Notes: generated by a model from the sequence alone, not told the origin. A stretch of DNA of 64,000 bases from Capitulum mitella (GCA_030062745.1 CP099839.1:35869293-35933292); one strand, 5' to 3'. Positions 1-12,660 are shown, counted from the stretch's first letter. A program made the numbers and translations.

Positions 1-800
1 TAGGATTTCAGACCGTTTTTTGATCATGGTCATAAGCTTAATGTAAAATCCTTTGAAAAGTGGACGTCTAGAACCTCCCAGCCCGTAGGATCTTCAGCCA
101 TGTCCATGCAATGAGTGGGGTCGGGCAGTTTTTTTCCGCAAACGCCACGGAACTTTCTTCACACGGATTGCGTGTGCATCCCTGTTTGTGGAACACGCAT
201 ACCGTACACTCTCCACACATCATGTACTCAGTGCCGATATACATATACACATGTAGCCATATAGGAGGAACACGATACACTGCTTTACCTGCAGTGCTGG
301 GTTTTACCAATATTTTTTGCGTTCGATTATTCTTATCAAACTTTCTTATCAAAACGGTAGATTGCAATCCTCAAGAAACTAGAACATCGGTGGTAGTTCA
401 ACCTGTCCATTATTTCCACAAAATTAAAACACGTTCCTTTGACCAACAGCACAAGTTCTCATTCGAAGGCAATTGGGAAAAACTCCGAATCAGGAAAGCC
501 TCACGCGGCTGCCATGTCAAACTGGCAGCGCGCTGTTTGGTGGCGATTTTGACGCGTCAGACGAATTGATTATTCAGTGCCATTTCTGTGCATAAACTCA
601 GTCGTGCGGCAGTCCTCGCAGATGTCGGATACACTCCGCTCCGCTCCTGGGTCGACTGGGTCGACACAAACACTTAGTGTCTTGTCCACACTTGACCGCG
701 CTTTCTGACAGTTTTTTTTCTTTACATTTCCGCGTTTATTTCTGCGATCCACTAACTTTAAGGGTTGGCCTGCTCTCCACTTCAAGTTTTCTTTTCTGAG
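1..800. other. Left flank, no gene recognised
   Basis: Open frames here are short, overlap on both strands and show no domain or splice logic. The right part may be 5' UTR of the LINE that follows, but I could not place the element's 5' end. Confidence 0.4.
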
Positions 801-814
801 TTGTTCCTGAACTG

Positions 815-2483
815 TTCTATCATGGACAAGCGAGGGGAAACGGAAGAACGACTCTGACTCAATAGACTCGAACTCAGACTCTGACTTCAGCCCCTCTGCA
901 GCCATCGACAGTGGTGTTTGCAGAGGCGTAACAGATAGGACAATGCACACCCAGAAAGACGATGACCACGGCTTGAGCCCAGAACAGATCTCTACACACG
1001 AACACACTTCGTCTGCCGCGAAATCGGATACTGACCTTAGCTCGAACTCGGCCACTGTTCAAGACCGCACCACTTTCGGACACTGACGCCTCACGTTCTC
1101 GTGACCTTGACCTGCTACTGACTGACGTGACCTTGACCTGACCTGAGTCCTGGCCTCACGGCCGTGGCAGAGTGCCAGGACCAGCCCGGCTGGAAGAGTC
1201 AAAGGACTTATCCCGACTCGTCCAAGCAACCAGGGCAAACGACATGTGCGCTCTGGCAAAGGACACCGGCAGGGCAATACGCGATCAGACGCACGGAACA
1301 CCACGGCCGGCCCGACAGCCCTACCTGGACCCGCTCGGGTCATACGTAATAGCAAAACCAACAGACTCGAACACCAACATCCAGAAAATCAACGTCTTGG
1401 CGCCCCCAAAACAGATAGGAACAATCTGTGGTCCAAACATTCGGCTTCACATCTGAGCACCTGACGATGGTTCTGCCATCATAAAAGCAAACAACCGCCA
1501 CCAAACAAAAATGCTCCTCAAATAGACTATTTTCTGCAACAAGGCAGTGATGGTTACCCTTCACTCTACTCGAAACTCGTGCAAGGGAACTGTGTTTGCA
1601 CCTGAACTCCGCTTCATGTCTGAAGCGGAGATTCAACAAGGTCTGAGGGACGAGCTGGTCAGCCACGTCCATCGACTGACGATCTTCAGGAAAAGACAGC
1701 GTCAGGACGCCAGTCTTCTTGTCCTCACGCTCGAAACTCCCCGTCTCCCTCCGAAGCTCCACGCAGGCTATCTCTGCTACGAAGTGCGCCCATTCATCCC
1801 CAACCCTCTGCGCCGTTTCAACTGCCAAAGGTTTGGTCATGGCTCCCGTAACTGCAGACAAACGGCTCGCTGCTCTCGCTGTGGTGGCAATGCGCATGAG
1901 GGCTCCCTGTGCTCCAAAGTGCATCTCTTGCGACTCTTCAGATCACGCCACAAACTCAAAGAAATGTCCGTCTGAGTGACAGAAGAGCGCATGTGTGAGC
2001 TCAAGACAAAAACGCATATTTCATATTCAGAAGCACAGCGTCAGGTACAGTCAGAAAAAAACGAACTCAAAAGACGTATGCTCAAGTCACATCAAAAAGC
2101 ACAATCTATTCTCTACCTCAGACTGACGACATCCCACAGTTCCTCCACTTCAGCGCTTGAAGCCTCTATGTCGCGAATCTAGCCCTGTCGGCTCCCAGTC
2201 CAGTCAGACGCACACAGTGACTGAAACCAAGAAGAGGCTGATGCAAAACAACATGCGAGAGGAACATCGGCAACAGCCCCGCAACTCCGGGACAGTTTGT
2301 CGAAGGAGATCGCCGCAGCCTACGTTCCGGTCACATCCACCTACACAACACCCTCGTGCTGAGGCTCTACCGCGGACTCCGCGGACGGTCACTCAACCTC
2401 CGTCGCCCCTACCCGGCCCCAGTCGCCCCCAGCGCCGCTCATCCAGTCATGGCAGGACTTTCAGGGATTCAGGGATTCTTTAG
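815..2483 (+). pseudogene. LINE ORF1 (gag-like nucleic-acid-binding protein), broken
   Basis: The N-terminal part (about 815-1085) is rich in Asp and Ser (DSDSIDSNSDSDFS), as in many I-type ORF1 proteins. About 1,160-1,980 carries the conserved body, including SEAEIQQGL and LPPKLHAGY followed by RPFIPNPLRRF. Two CCHC knuckles follow at about 1,811-1,915. The first Cys of knuckle one reads Arg (RFNC where CFKC is usual); knuckle two (CSRCGGNAHEGSLC) is intact. A frameshift near 1,900 moves the frame to CAPKCISCDSSDH, and a further shift leads into ISYSEAQRQVQ. The C-terminal part (2,157-2,483) is Pro/Arg-rich. In the parent element this protein would coat the RNA. A stop after 1,453 and the shifts make it non-functional. 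Confidence 0.8.
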
Positions 2484-2559
2484 GTAACTCACACCCATTG
2501 CCACTTCTTTCCAAGAGACAGGGTTTGTGCCTTCAGTTCTACTCAACAGTAATAATGAC

Positions 2560-5500
2560 CTCTATTTTAAGTGTCACTGTCGTGGTTTACTTAGCAAATA
2601 GGCCGAAATCAAACCTTTACTGATGTTTCGTTCTCCTAATATTATATGTTTGCAAGAAACATTTCTTCACAGACGACCCGTACGACTTCCGTCTACCCGG
2701 GTACTCTATGTTCGCAAAATGTGATGACGTTCATAGATGCCATGGTAGAGTTGCCACATACATTTCAAACAAATACCTCACAGACAGCTAGCGGTTCACA
2801 CAGACCTACAAGCAGTCGTCTGAACGGTTCTCATTTCAAACCGCCGTATCAGTGTGCTCTCTTTATCTCCCCTCCCCCAGGCGTACCTGTTTGTCTTCAA
2901 GACCTCACTGATCAACTTCCACCGCCATTTATCTTGTGTTCGGACGCCAACAGCAAACATTTTTTGTGCGGGTCTGTCCTATGCGACAGAGAAGGACTAG
3001 TCTTTGAACAACACATTAGAATTAACGCTTTACATGTCTTGAACAATAGTTCTCCAACACGGTTGGATGAATTCTGTGGGCTGGTCTCACACAATGATAT
3101 TTTGCTATGTTCTAGCGGATTAGTTCCTTTTCTATCATGGGAAATGAAAGAAAAGGAGCTAAAAATGACCCTCTTTCTAGTGACCACTTCCCAATAGCAA
3201 TTAAATACGTTGACGGTGCAACCCAAACAACACACTTCCAGTGCGATGCTCCAGCAGAGTGGAACGTTAAAAAATTTGATTGGGACTCCTTCCGAGCCGA
3301 GTGTCAATTCGTCGCAGAATTCACAGATGTTGACTCTGCGTGCACAAAAGTAACAGAATGGATTATTCCCGCTGCGCGAGCCCATATCCCAGCGTTCAAA
3401 CCAAAAGGGAAATATAGGTGTCCTTGGTGGTTTGACGCCTGTAAACAGGCAATTTCAGCGCGAAAAAGATCATTACATTCCGTCGAAGCAGAGACAACCC
3501 CACCATTCCCCTTGACCACAGAAAGGAAAAAGCCAAAGCTAGACGAACTATTTGAGAAGCTAAGCAGCCCAGTTGGCTACAGCTCCTGAGTAAATTCACC
3601 ACCTCCACACCCTTGCACAAATTACGGGAAACTGTTCAAAGTTTCGTACATCAAAGAAGCTTTCAGCGTCCTCTTCCGGTTCTAAAAATCCAATGAATCC
3701 AGGTAGATAGCCCAAAGGAAATGGCCAGTAATCAGGGTCAATTTTAATTCAACTGTCGTCATCCACAAACTATGACCCAGGATTTCGTATCCAAGACACT
3801 CTTATGACAAACAATATGCCGGACTTTGATTTCGATTCAACCAACACAGAGCCACACTACCATCCTCTGTCTTTGCACGTGCTAAACTCATCCATGAACT
3901 TACCAGGTTCATCATCGGTGGGCCCGGATCTCATTCACTTTGAATTTCTCAAGCAGCTTGACGACACCCAAAGAAGCAAACTCTTTGCTTTCTTCAACTG
4001 TGTGGACACAGAACAGAATCCCCACGACTTGGAAACACGCTTTTGTGGCTCCTCTTTTTAAACCGGGAAAACCTACAGACGGACCTGGGTCTTACCGACC
4101 AATGCAACTTACTTCTTGTTTATGCAAAATCATGGAAAGAATGATGAACTCCAGGATGTTGTGGCACGCCGAAAAATTCCAAATTTTGTCGAAATACCAA
4201 GATGCTTTTCGCCATGGAAGAACCACAGCTGACCATGTACTGCGCCTTGAATCAGTCTCACGCGGTGGCTTCTTCGCAAGAAAGTTCACCGTGGCAATTT
4301 TCCTTGATGTTAAGTACGCCTTTAATACGGTGTCCCGGGCAGGTCTTCTTACCGAACTCCATCATCTAGGTTTCCGTGGACGATTCATGCATTTTATAAA
4401 TTCTTATCTGAGAGGCCGGACACTACAAGTTAACAGCGGAACCCTCTCGGACACATTCCCCGTGGACAGTGGTGTGGTCCAGGGCGGGGTCATTCCTCCT
4501 CTTGTTTTTCTTTTCAGGATTAATGATATCTTCGACGAATGTCCAACTGATGTGTCTCATGCACTGTACGCAGACGACTATGCTCTGTGGGCAACCGGAA
4601 AAAAGCCTGCGGTTGATTTTTCAGACACTCCAATCGGCTCTTTCCCGAACTGAAGACTGGGCCAAAAATGGGATTTCTCATTCTCTGCACTGAAATCGAA
4701 AGCAACAGTTAAAAAATAAAAATGCATAAGAAACAAGCAGTGCAGACTTCCGATGGATTTTCTCCTCAATGGGCAGCCCATGGAATTTGTGGAGAACGTC
4801 AGATTGCTAGTACACCTGGATACCAAGTTAAATTTTACCACTCACGTCCAATATCTTAAGGCCAGAGCGATGAAAAGAATTCCCTTCCTGAAATGCATAG
4901 CTGGTTCGGGCCTCGGGGCAGATAGAAAAACTCTTCTTCGTATGTACTTCGCGCTGATCAGACCAACCCTAGAGTACAGTGCACAGATCTTTGACCAATC
5001 GTAGAGGGCCCGTCATTCTTTAGAGACCACACAAAACGCTGGTCCAAAAATCGCACTGGGTGCTCTGCGTACCTCACCGGTTGAGAGTCCCAGAGTTGAG
5101 GCTAACGTGCCGCGACTGTTGCTGAGGAGGTGGGAGATGACCACACGTTATTTCCTACAGATTCTTAGCGACCGAGAACATCCTTGCTACCATTTGAGAC
5201 ACTTTATGGAATACATCAGACACACGGACGAACAAAGAATTTATCGACTCTGTGGTTTCCCTTTGTCACTACGTTTTCATAAAACTTGCAGAGACATAGG
5301 CTTCTTGGTACCGACCAACGCGAGCAAAATTCAAAGTAGCCACCATCCTTAGACCAGCTCGCAGATCAGTTTCCAGATGCTCATCTCACAAAATAAGAAC
5401 ATCTTGGATCGTAATGAAGTATGGGGGATGTTCCTGCAGTTTGTTAAAAATCATCTGGACTACCACTTTACTTTTACCGACGGCTCCAAGAAACACCGCT

Positions 5501-6186
5501 CAGTAGGGTGCACTTCTGTTTACAGACAAATCAATGGACGACACAGATTACCGGATGAACTTTCCGTTTTCATTGAGGAACCTAGCGCAGTTCATCGGAG
5601 CCTGAAATTTGTTCAGGCTCAAGGCATCCGGAAATCGGTTATCTGTTCTGACTCGCTCTCCGCTCTTCAGGTCCTACAGTCTTTGCGCAGGCCGGACCTC
5701 ATTGCCCTCATATTTCACTTGTATTGCGACATCATAGAAGAGGGTATGACCGTTAGATTTTTATGGATTCCCAGTCACCAAGGCATACGTGGAAACGAAA
5801 AAGCAGATATGCGAGCAAAGGAAGCCTTACGGATAACAATAGTCTACTCCGTCCCAGTTGGTTACAGATATTTTTTTCCAGAAATAAGGAAACTCGTCAA
5901 TCAATATTTCGATGCATATTGGCGTAGCCGTCCTCGTCCAACACTTTTAAAATACATCAGAAATTCGGTTGCTGAATGGGATACCAGCTACCGTCAAAAC
6001 CGCCGGGAAGGAACTATTTTGGCACGTTTATGACTGGAACACACAAGACTGACTCATTCACACATAATAAATCACTCAGACAGACCATTATTTGTCCTAT
6101 GCCACTCATACCTTTCAGTATGGCGCATACTCTTTGACTGCCAGAGATACCAGAGCGAAAGAGGAAAACTACGATTGACGTGCTGA
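2560..6186 (+). pseudogene. LINE ORF2 (endonuclease, reverse transcriptase, RNase H), broken
   Basis: Endonuclease: NIICLQETF near 2,638, FILCSDAN near 2,930 and SDHFPI near 3,180. Reverse transcriptase: PLFKPGKP and SYRPMQLTS (about 4,050-4,110), YQDAFRHGRTTADH (about 4,195), IFLDVKYAF (about 4,300), GVVQGGVIPP (about 4,470), and the catalytic YADD at 4,566-4,577. The thumb region (FLLNGQPMEFVENVR) is at about 4,755-5,000. RNase H at 5,377-6,030 has FTDGS, CSDSLSAL and the SHQGIRGNEKAD motif. One TGA at 6,031 interrupts a frame that continues in register as LEHTRLTHSH through a CHSYL...DCQRY segment to about 6,184; a CGA-to-TGA change would explain it. Other breaks lie near 2,606, 3,196, 3,587, 4,651 and 5,002. 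Confidence 0.9.
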
Positions 6187-6603
6187 AGCTTAAACCTACC
6201 ATTCTCAGTAAACGGTACATAAGGAAACAACGAACCAGTTAGAAAAACCCCGATGTGTTTCCTGAAACAAATCCGCCTGTTCTCGCAATTTTGACGATAC
6301 ATTTCCCTGCATATTTCTCTCTCCCACTGTTTAGTTAAAAACATGCGCTGTTTAGCAACCAAGGTTCGTGTTAAGTAACTCCTCATACCAGCAGACCCTC
6401 CAGACAAGATTCGACGTGGACGCTTGAGCCCGAGCGGCTGTGCGCCCTAACTCTACAAGAACAAGAACAAGAAAGGCATAAAGAGCGCTTTGGTGCTTTT
6501 GATGTCAAGTCGTCTGTTCCAGTTAGATCCGAACCGTGAATTTGCTGCAAGTAGTGCTTAGTTTGATTTGTTGACTTGCAGTAGCAGTAGTAACAGTAGC
6601 GCG

Positions 6604-7250
6604 TCAACCGACCTGAGAATGAGAGCTGGGGTATGGGCGTGCAATGATTAAGCTAGCCGTGGCCATGGATCAAGCATATCATGGTTACCAGGCTTACACA
6701 CCATGACTGTACCCAGTAAGGCAACTGGGATTTTGGTAAGAGTGGGTCAAAGTTAAAATAAAAAGGCTTGACAATGTTCAAGATAGGCAAGATGTGAGTT
6801 GAGGTCATACTGTGCTCTCCTGCTATGCACAATAAATGTTTAATAACCGGACGTAAAGACTGTACTTTTGTTTCTGATTGGCGTCCAACGCATGCATAGG
6901 CTGACAAACAAGGAAAAAGGGTATTTCATAAGAGTCTCATATCAAAATCCCGATTTTTTTCGAAGTGATACTTATTCCAGTAATATTGCAATTGACATTT
7001 TCGAGCGACAGACATATACAAAATGTACAAACATCAGCGATAACAGTAAAAGTCAAAGCACTCTCCGAAGTAAACAAGCTAATGCTTCCCTGACTGTACT
7101 GAAATATTTGTGCTACAAAATAAAAATGATTAACATGATGTTTTTATTCGAGGGTTGCGGACATAGCAGGGTACACGTAACCTGACAAGTGGGAAGTGTG
7201 GTCAGCTTCCTGCGAATGGCTCATACCAGGAACTGAGTCTTTTAGGCTCA
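6604..7250 (+). repeat. Interspersed repeat family B, copy 1
   Basis: Starts just after the LINE and matches, by eye, the reverse complement of 18,650-19,752. Shared landmarks include AAGCTAGC then TGGCCATGGATCAA, CGTGCTCTCCTGCTAT-like text, TGTACAAACATCA then GATAACAGTAAA, and GGCTCATA then CAGGAACTGAGTCT. No coding domain seen. This copy is shorter than copy 2. Confidence 0.65.
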
Positions 7251-8250
7251 GTTAGACGTTGAGAGCCAGATAAATGTATGCAGGTGTTTGGCGTAGTTGA
7301 TGCATGTTCCTAAATTACTGCTGAAATGCTGAGCCATGCTATAACTAAATTGAGCCTGCCGTATGAATTTGTTTTTCTGATGGCTTGGTGGTATATGTGG
7401 TGGGCATAATACAACAGAAACAAACGAAAAGAAAGAAACCCCTACAGTGCATATTAAGGCGACCAAAATTCGGACAAAAACTGGGTGTATAAATGCAAAT
7501 ATAAATAAGTTAGATAAAACACAAAATAAAAAGGCTGGTAAGCCATTATTTCCATTGCCGTGGCGAAATATTCCAGCTGTGATGGTGTCTCACCCGTTGT
7601 GGAACCCTGCACTGCGTGTACTTGCGTGTAACTGGATTTTTTCAAATGAACAATAGGCGTATATTCTATTTTTTTACTCAATATCTGTGAATAATTGCAG
7701 GATTTTTGGTTCATTTATCAAACATCCTTATGGTTATTTCGATATAAGGGCATGGGCGCAACAACAGTATCTGATTTTCAAGGCTAATGAAGATGCATTT
7801 GGGAAAGGGTGGCTTCTGCGATATATGTAGGCACATGGTTCGGCGAAATCCGTCAGCTGCCAATGTCAGACTGCACTAATGGTACTTAAGATAGCCCCAG
7901 CTTCAGCTGGGGCTATCACAGGAGTTCCCGTCAGTGTTGATGTATGAAAAAAACACAAATTCGTGCCATTCGCGAGGCGCAAGCATCCAAAAACCTAACT
8001 GGGCATCTGTTTTGCAGGCTTGCTTACTACGAGCGAGGCCGAAGGCCGTAGGAGACTTGCTTCATCCAACAAAACACAAAAAAAACAGCTACAAGAAACA
8101 AACACATTGAGAGACCTACTTTGCTATAACGCCGTCTGGAGCTCAATAATTTTGCAGTTACTGGGCAATGAATCATGAAGTTTCCACCGGAACATAGCTG
8201 AATTCACTGGATGTTTTGTATTTGCATTTGCAGTGCGTTAGTTTGCAAAC
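7251..8250. other. Intergenic, one strong palindrome
   Basis: AT-rich sequence with no coding signal that I trust. It contains the 13-bp-arm hairpin at 7,890-7,917, annotated separately. Confidence 0.4.
7890..7917. repeat. Near-perfect palindrome (hairpin)
   Basis: GATAGCCCCAGCT, a 2-nt spacer TC, then the exact reverse complement AGCTGGGGCTATC. All 13 bp pair. No U-tract follows, and the function is unknown; it may be a relic of a palindromic mobile-element end. Confidence 0.8.
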
Positions 8251-8258
8251 TCTTTATT

Positions 8259-8633
8259 TCATCTAAATATTCCGGAATAAAGTTTTCGCTCTAAGACCAA
8301 TTTTTCCACGGGCGTTTTTGAACCACTTAGTAAATAAGAGCGGAAAACATCACGGGCGCTGGTGACATCTAAACTTGCTATTCTTTGGATGCAAATTATT
8401 GAAATAAATAAAAAATAAGCTAATGTATTGCGAAATGCGTACGGAACAGTGTTGCGGTCAGAAGCGACGAAGTAGGCCCCGTTCGCCATAAGTATCACAA
8501 TACGCATCACCAGCAACACGCCCGAAAGGCGTCTTGCCGGTGATGCTCTCGTGAGAACATAATGTTTTGAGATGGCCATCAAAGACGTAGGAATGTTACT
8601 AATGAGTAACCTCGCGTCAGTTGACTGTAACAT
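8259..8633 (-). CDS. Unassigned reading frame with hydrophobic stretches
   Basis: A 124-codon frame with two hydrophobic segments (LSGVLLVMRIVILMA and AYFLFISIICI), then a charged stretch ending KLVLERKLYSGIF before the stop. The composition looks more protein-like than its surroundings. A fragment of a multi-pass membrane protein, such as an arthropod gustatory receptor, is possible, but no diagnostic motif is present and no flanking exons were found. It may be a chance frame. Confidence 0.2.
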   Translation of the reverse strand: MLQSTDARLLISNIPTSLMAISKHYVLTRASPARRLSGVLLVMRIVILMANGAYFVASDRNTVPYAFRNTLAYFLFISIICIQRIASLDVTSARDVFRSYLLSGSKTPVEKLVLERKLYSGIFR

Positions 8634-8639
8634 CGGCCC

Positions 8640-10239
8640 TGACCCAGAGCCGCAAGAGGACTATTGACTATATTTACATGGTGTGAGTCGCATCAAGTTC
8701 AGGATGAGACGAGTGTGGCATGTGCGCTTTACTGTGCTCGGAGTACATCCCTGTCACTTACTCATGCAAAATAAAAAGGTGTAAAACCATTGCAGTCTGG
8801 ATGTCTAGTCCCCGAAAACCAAAAGGACTTTCCGATTAGTCTGAACCGCAGCCGACGTTCCACACAAGTTCATAAACTGAAATCAGACATCAGTTACGCT
8901 ATTGGTTTACACGAAGGACATTAAAAATAACAAACCTAAGTGATCAATATACGCGACTTTTGTGACACGATAAGCTTTCTTCTACAGTTCTGAGAATACC
9001 AGGCTGATGATTATAAGATCCAGGTTGAGAAATTAGAAAACCCTAGTTGTGCAAACCAACACAATCGTCAAAGCAAATACTAGACTAGATCAGATGAAAG
9101 CTGTGGATCTTCAACCAGAAACTTGTGGCTTTGCTTTGAAAATTATTACGTGTATGCTGAAAGTTTGCAGGCGCAAAGATGGCATCGTGACCAAGTCCAA
9201 CTCACCGAGATCTTGTGGACTATAGCAGCTGAAGCATTGGAATTACATTTTGTCAGATCCTTGTATGACGTCGCCTATAAAGATTTCTCAATGGGGAAAT
9301 AAAGCTGGATGATGCAGGACTTCAGAGTCAAACTTCTGCTGCACGAAAGTTTCAAACAAGGTGCATTGACCAAAGATATCGACAGACATGCGCATAACAT
9401 GGATCATGGGTACCTAGAGGATTTCGCACGGCTGGTGTAGGGCGAGAATACTAATTTTTTATTTATTCTATCGCGAATTTATAGTGTTAGCTGACACCTG
9501 AAAACCACAAGCCGGGCAAAACTGAAGTCCAGAAATGCATCAGAATGGACATATGTAAATCAGAATGGACATATTTGAAAAAACGGAGTTCCTGCGTAAT
9601 CTGTTGTTGCTTGTCGGCTTACAAGAACTACTCTCGATAACCTTCTCTTGATGTTTATTTTAGGGAGACCTGGAAGTGATTTGTTGCAGCAACTGATCGT
9701 CACTGCCCAGCACTCGATTTGCATTTGCTCCCGTCGTATAAAAAACGTATAAAAACCGTGCATTTTGCATTGATTACAAGAATATTAAATTTTAGGATAT
9801 AAAATTCCAAATTTAGCATGGATATCAGAAATGAACAGGCGAGGTCGTGCATCTCATATCAAATATAACAGCACTTTCATTGTTGATATTTCTCGACAGT
9901 GAAAATTCTGTTCTGAAAATTCTGCATCGGCAGACTAACGTCAAGTCTGTTCAGGCTAAACTCCATAAACTTAGTCTTGGACGTCACTGATTTTTTTCAT
10001 AATCCCAGTGTCACGCACGTCTCAATTTGAACCGTAAGCGTCGGCTTGTAAGTTTGTTTGCATATGACCTCATGTATGGACTCGTGTAGACGTCTGCGAT
10101 CATTTCACGTCTTGATTATCGTCGAGTTGTCGGTCACCTTGATATCCCGATTAACGACCGAATAAAAGACGACAGTTCGCTCCATGGAAAAAAAAACGAC
10201 AAGGAGGCCGGCAAAAGATAACGCTGAGGTCGCTTTACC

Positions 10240-10240
<1 letters not shown>
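8640..10240. other. Intergenic, nothing recognised
   Basis: AT-rich sequence with short frames only. I see no domain, splice pair or tandem array. Confidence 0.4.
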
Positions 10241-10241
<1 letters not shown>

Positions 10242-10299
<58 letters not shown>

Positions 10300-10302
10300 A
10301 TC
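10242..10302. repeat. (TA)n microsatellite
   Basis: About 30 TA units with one phase break. Confidence 0.95.
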
Positions 10303-10944
10303 ACATTACGGAGACACGAATTAAGCATTGAAACTAATCGTTTCGAGCCATCTCTATTTCTTATCAAAGCTTTACATACACACAGCATCGAATCCGTTAC
10401 ACATGTTCACACAATATTTTTTGCAGGCACATGGCACAGTTCAACTGGAGTTTTCACCACAACATTCCGCTTTTATAACGCCCGCCATTATTTTATTGAA
10501 ATAAAACTGACCAGGTGACGTATTCGTATTTTCTGTCCTGCTGATCAATAACGACTTCACAATGCGTTGTTTGATATGGCCATCCGAAATGAACACAGTT
10601 TTTGCCAAATCAAAACCCAGCGAATGGTGAAAATTCCAAACATGATAAAAATAGCACTTTTTCGTTTACAACTCATATGTCTCTCCAGTGTTTGTGTGTC
10701 CTTTCCGCTAAGTCCCTGCCTCTCTCCCCTTCATAGGCTCTCTCAGGACATGCCTCACATGGGGGTCCTGACCATAGACACATAGACACCAAAGCTTTCA
10801 TCACTTTTTGTTTTGTTGTTTATCAAGGTTTTCTTTATCGTGTTGAGTTACATGAACGCCACTCCCACACCTTGCTTGCAACAAGCTTTTTTAAACCTTT
10901 TTAGACTTTCGATATGCGACAAGACTAAACATTTTTTGGTGCAT

Positions 10945-11875
10945 TTATTCGAGTTCAGGGCAAAAGTTAGTATCGCAGAAGTCCTTTGACAGAAGTTCGT
11001 CGTGCTGAAGTTCGTCGTGTAAAAATTCCTCTAGGGCAAAAGTTCGTCCAGGACAAATGCCGTCGTGCAAAAGTTCGTTGCGAAAAGGTGCGTCTAGGGC
11101 AAAAGTTAGTCGAGGGCAAAAGTTCGTGGAAGACAAAAGTTCGCATAGGGCAAAGGTTCGTCTGGGTCAAAAGTTCTTCTCGCAGAAGGTCGTCTGGGAC
11201 AAAAGCTCGTGTAAGGCAAAAACTCGTAAAGGGCAAACGTTTGTCTAGGACAAAAGTCCGTCAAGCAGAAGTTTGTCTAAGAACAGGAGTTCATCAAGGG
11301 CGAAAGTTCGTCTACTACAAGTTCGTCTCACTAATGGAAAATGTTCGTATTACAAAAGGTTCGTATGGAAAAGGTTCATAAGGGAAAACGTTCGGAAGGA
11401 AAAAGGTTCGTATTCAAGGGTTCCTAAACATAACGTTCATATCAGAAAATATTAGTGCTGGAAAAGGAGCGAACCAAAAAAGTAACCCAGCCTACCCTAA
11501 CCTAACCGTTTGCCTTAGACGAACTTTTGTTCCAGGCGAACTTTTGTCCGAAACGAGTTTCTGCGAGACAAACTTTTGTCCCAGACGAACTCCTGTCATA
11601 GACGAACTTATGTCCAATACAAACTTTTGCTGAACGAACTTTTGTCCTAGACCAGCTTTTATGTTAAACGAGTTTTAACGAGACAAATTTTTATCCTAGA
11701 CGAACTTTTGTCATGAATGAACTTTACTAACGTTCATGCAAACTTTACTTTGTCCATACGAAATTTCGCGAGCCGAAATTTTGCCCTAGGCAAACCTTTG
11801 TCCCTACGACCTATCACCCGAAGAACTATTGTCCGACGAACTTAATTCCGACGAACTTCTGCCCGAAAACCATCC
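10945..11875. mobile_element. Fold-back element, copy 1
   Basis: The left arm (about 10,945-11,440) is built of degenerate 15-17 bp units related to CAAAAGTTCGTCTAGGG. The right arm (about 11,510-11,870) is the same motif inverted (GACGAACTTTTGTCC). Between them lies CCTACCCTAACCTAACC (about 11,493-11,509), a short CCTAA run. The structure resembles fold-back transposons (long inverted arms made of short tandem units). No transposase frame. The part of the left arm next to the linker matches, unit for unit, the reverse complement of about 26,930-27,060. Confidence 0.75.
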
Positions 11876-12412
11876 ATTCTCTCTCTATTTTTGGCAAAAA
11901 CGCTCGTCTAGTCGATAAATGACTTTATCAACAAGCGACCCGGAATATCATAGTCCTATGAATGACCGTTTAATATTTCTTATTTCCTTCTCGAGCATTT
12001 CCAAGTTACATATACTATTACCAGATACTATTATCAGAGATCAGATACTATTATCAGATACCAATCCCGATATCGCTAGATTATGATCAGGCAAAAGTTC
12101 TGTCCGTTTCGGATGACTTTATCAAACGTCTTATTGTAAAGTCGGCATTGATCACTGCCACAGGAAATATGAATATGACGCCGGTAGTGACGGGTATTAT
12201 AAAGTAGTAACGGGCATTATAAAAGCGAAATGCTGTAGTGAAAGCTCGACTGAATTGTGCCGTGTGTGATAAGACAAAATGTGAGAATATGTGTAACAGA
12301 CTCGATGCTATGTGATTGTGAGACTGATATGGAGCTGCGATGGTTCAAATCTCTTAGTTTGAAATGCCGAAGTGTAGTATTTCTTGAAATATTAATGCAC
12401 AACTACATGCAT

Positions 12413-12417
<5 letters not shown>
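11876..12417. other. Intergenic, short AT-rich repeats
   Basis: Contains about three units of AGATACTATTATCAG near 12,020-12,062 and no supported gene. Confidence 0.4.

Positions 12418-12457
<40 letters not shown>
12418..12457. repeat. (TA)n microsatellite
   Basis: About 20 TA units. Confidence 0.95.
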
Positions 12458-12459
<2 letters not shown>

Positions 12460-12496
12460 GTATACTTAGGCAGTACATTTTCTTTTAAGGGCACAT

Positions 12497-12660
12497 TATG
12501 GCAGGGGCATGGACATACAGGGCTAGAGTGGGAAATTTTAAAGAGATGAAGTGTCCCTCTCCGATGCAAGATTATGTTTATAATGTCTCACATATAATAT
12601 ACATTGCACGGCAATTGGTTATGTGCTGGGCGTATGCAGCTAGGCTGAGTAGTGATATAT
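12497..12660 (+). repeat. Direct repeat, copy 1 of a ~160-bp unit
   Basis: Shares GGCAGGGGCATG-type text, CCCTCTCCGATGCAAG, CATTGCACG and TTATGTGCTGGG with 13,050-13,207 in the same order and orientation. Confidence 0.7.

Larger units (their letters stand above)
800..6600 (+). mobile_element. Decayed, nearly full-length I-clade non-LTR retrotransposon
   Basis: A gag-like ORF1 with zinc knuckles is followed by an ORF2 with apurinic-type endonuclease, reverse transcriptase, RNase H and a C-terminal His/Cys segment, in the order typical of I/Nimb-type LINEs (RNase H is absent from most Jockey-clade elements). The frame is broken by several stops and shifts, so it is an inactive copy. The 3' end is inferred: an unrelated repeat that recurs at 18.6-19.8 kb begins at about 6,604. 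No poly(A) tail or target-site duplication was recognised, and the 5' limit is approximate. Confidence 0.85.

Noticed and set aside
570..1055. 161-codon - strand frame rich in Ser and Glu
   Set aside because: Antisense shadow of the acidic N-terminal part of LINE ORF1.
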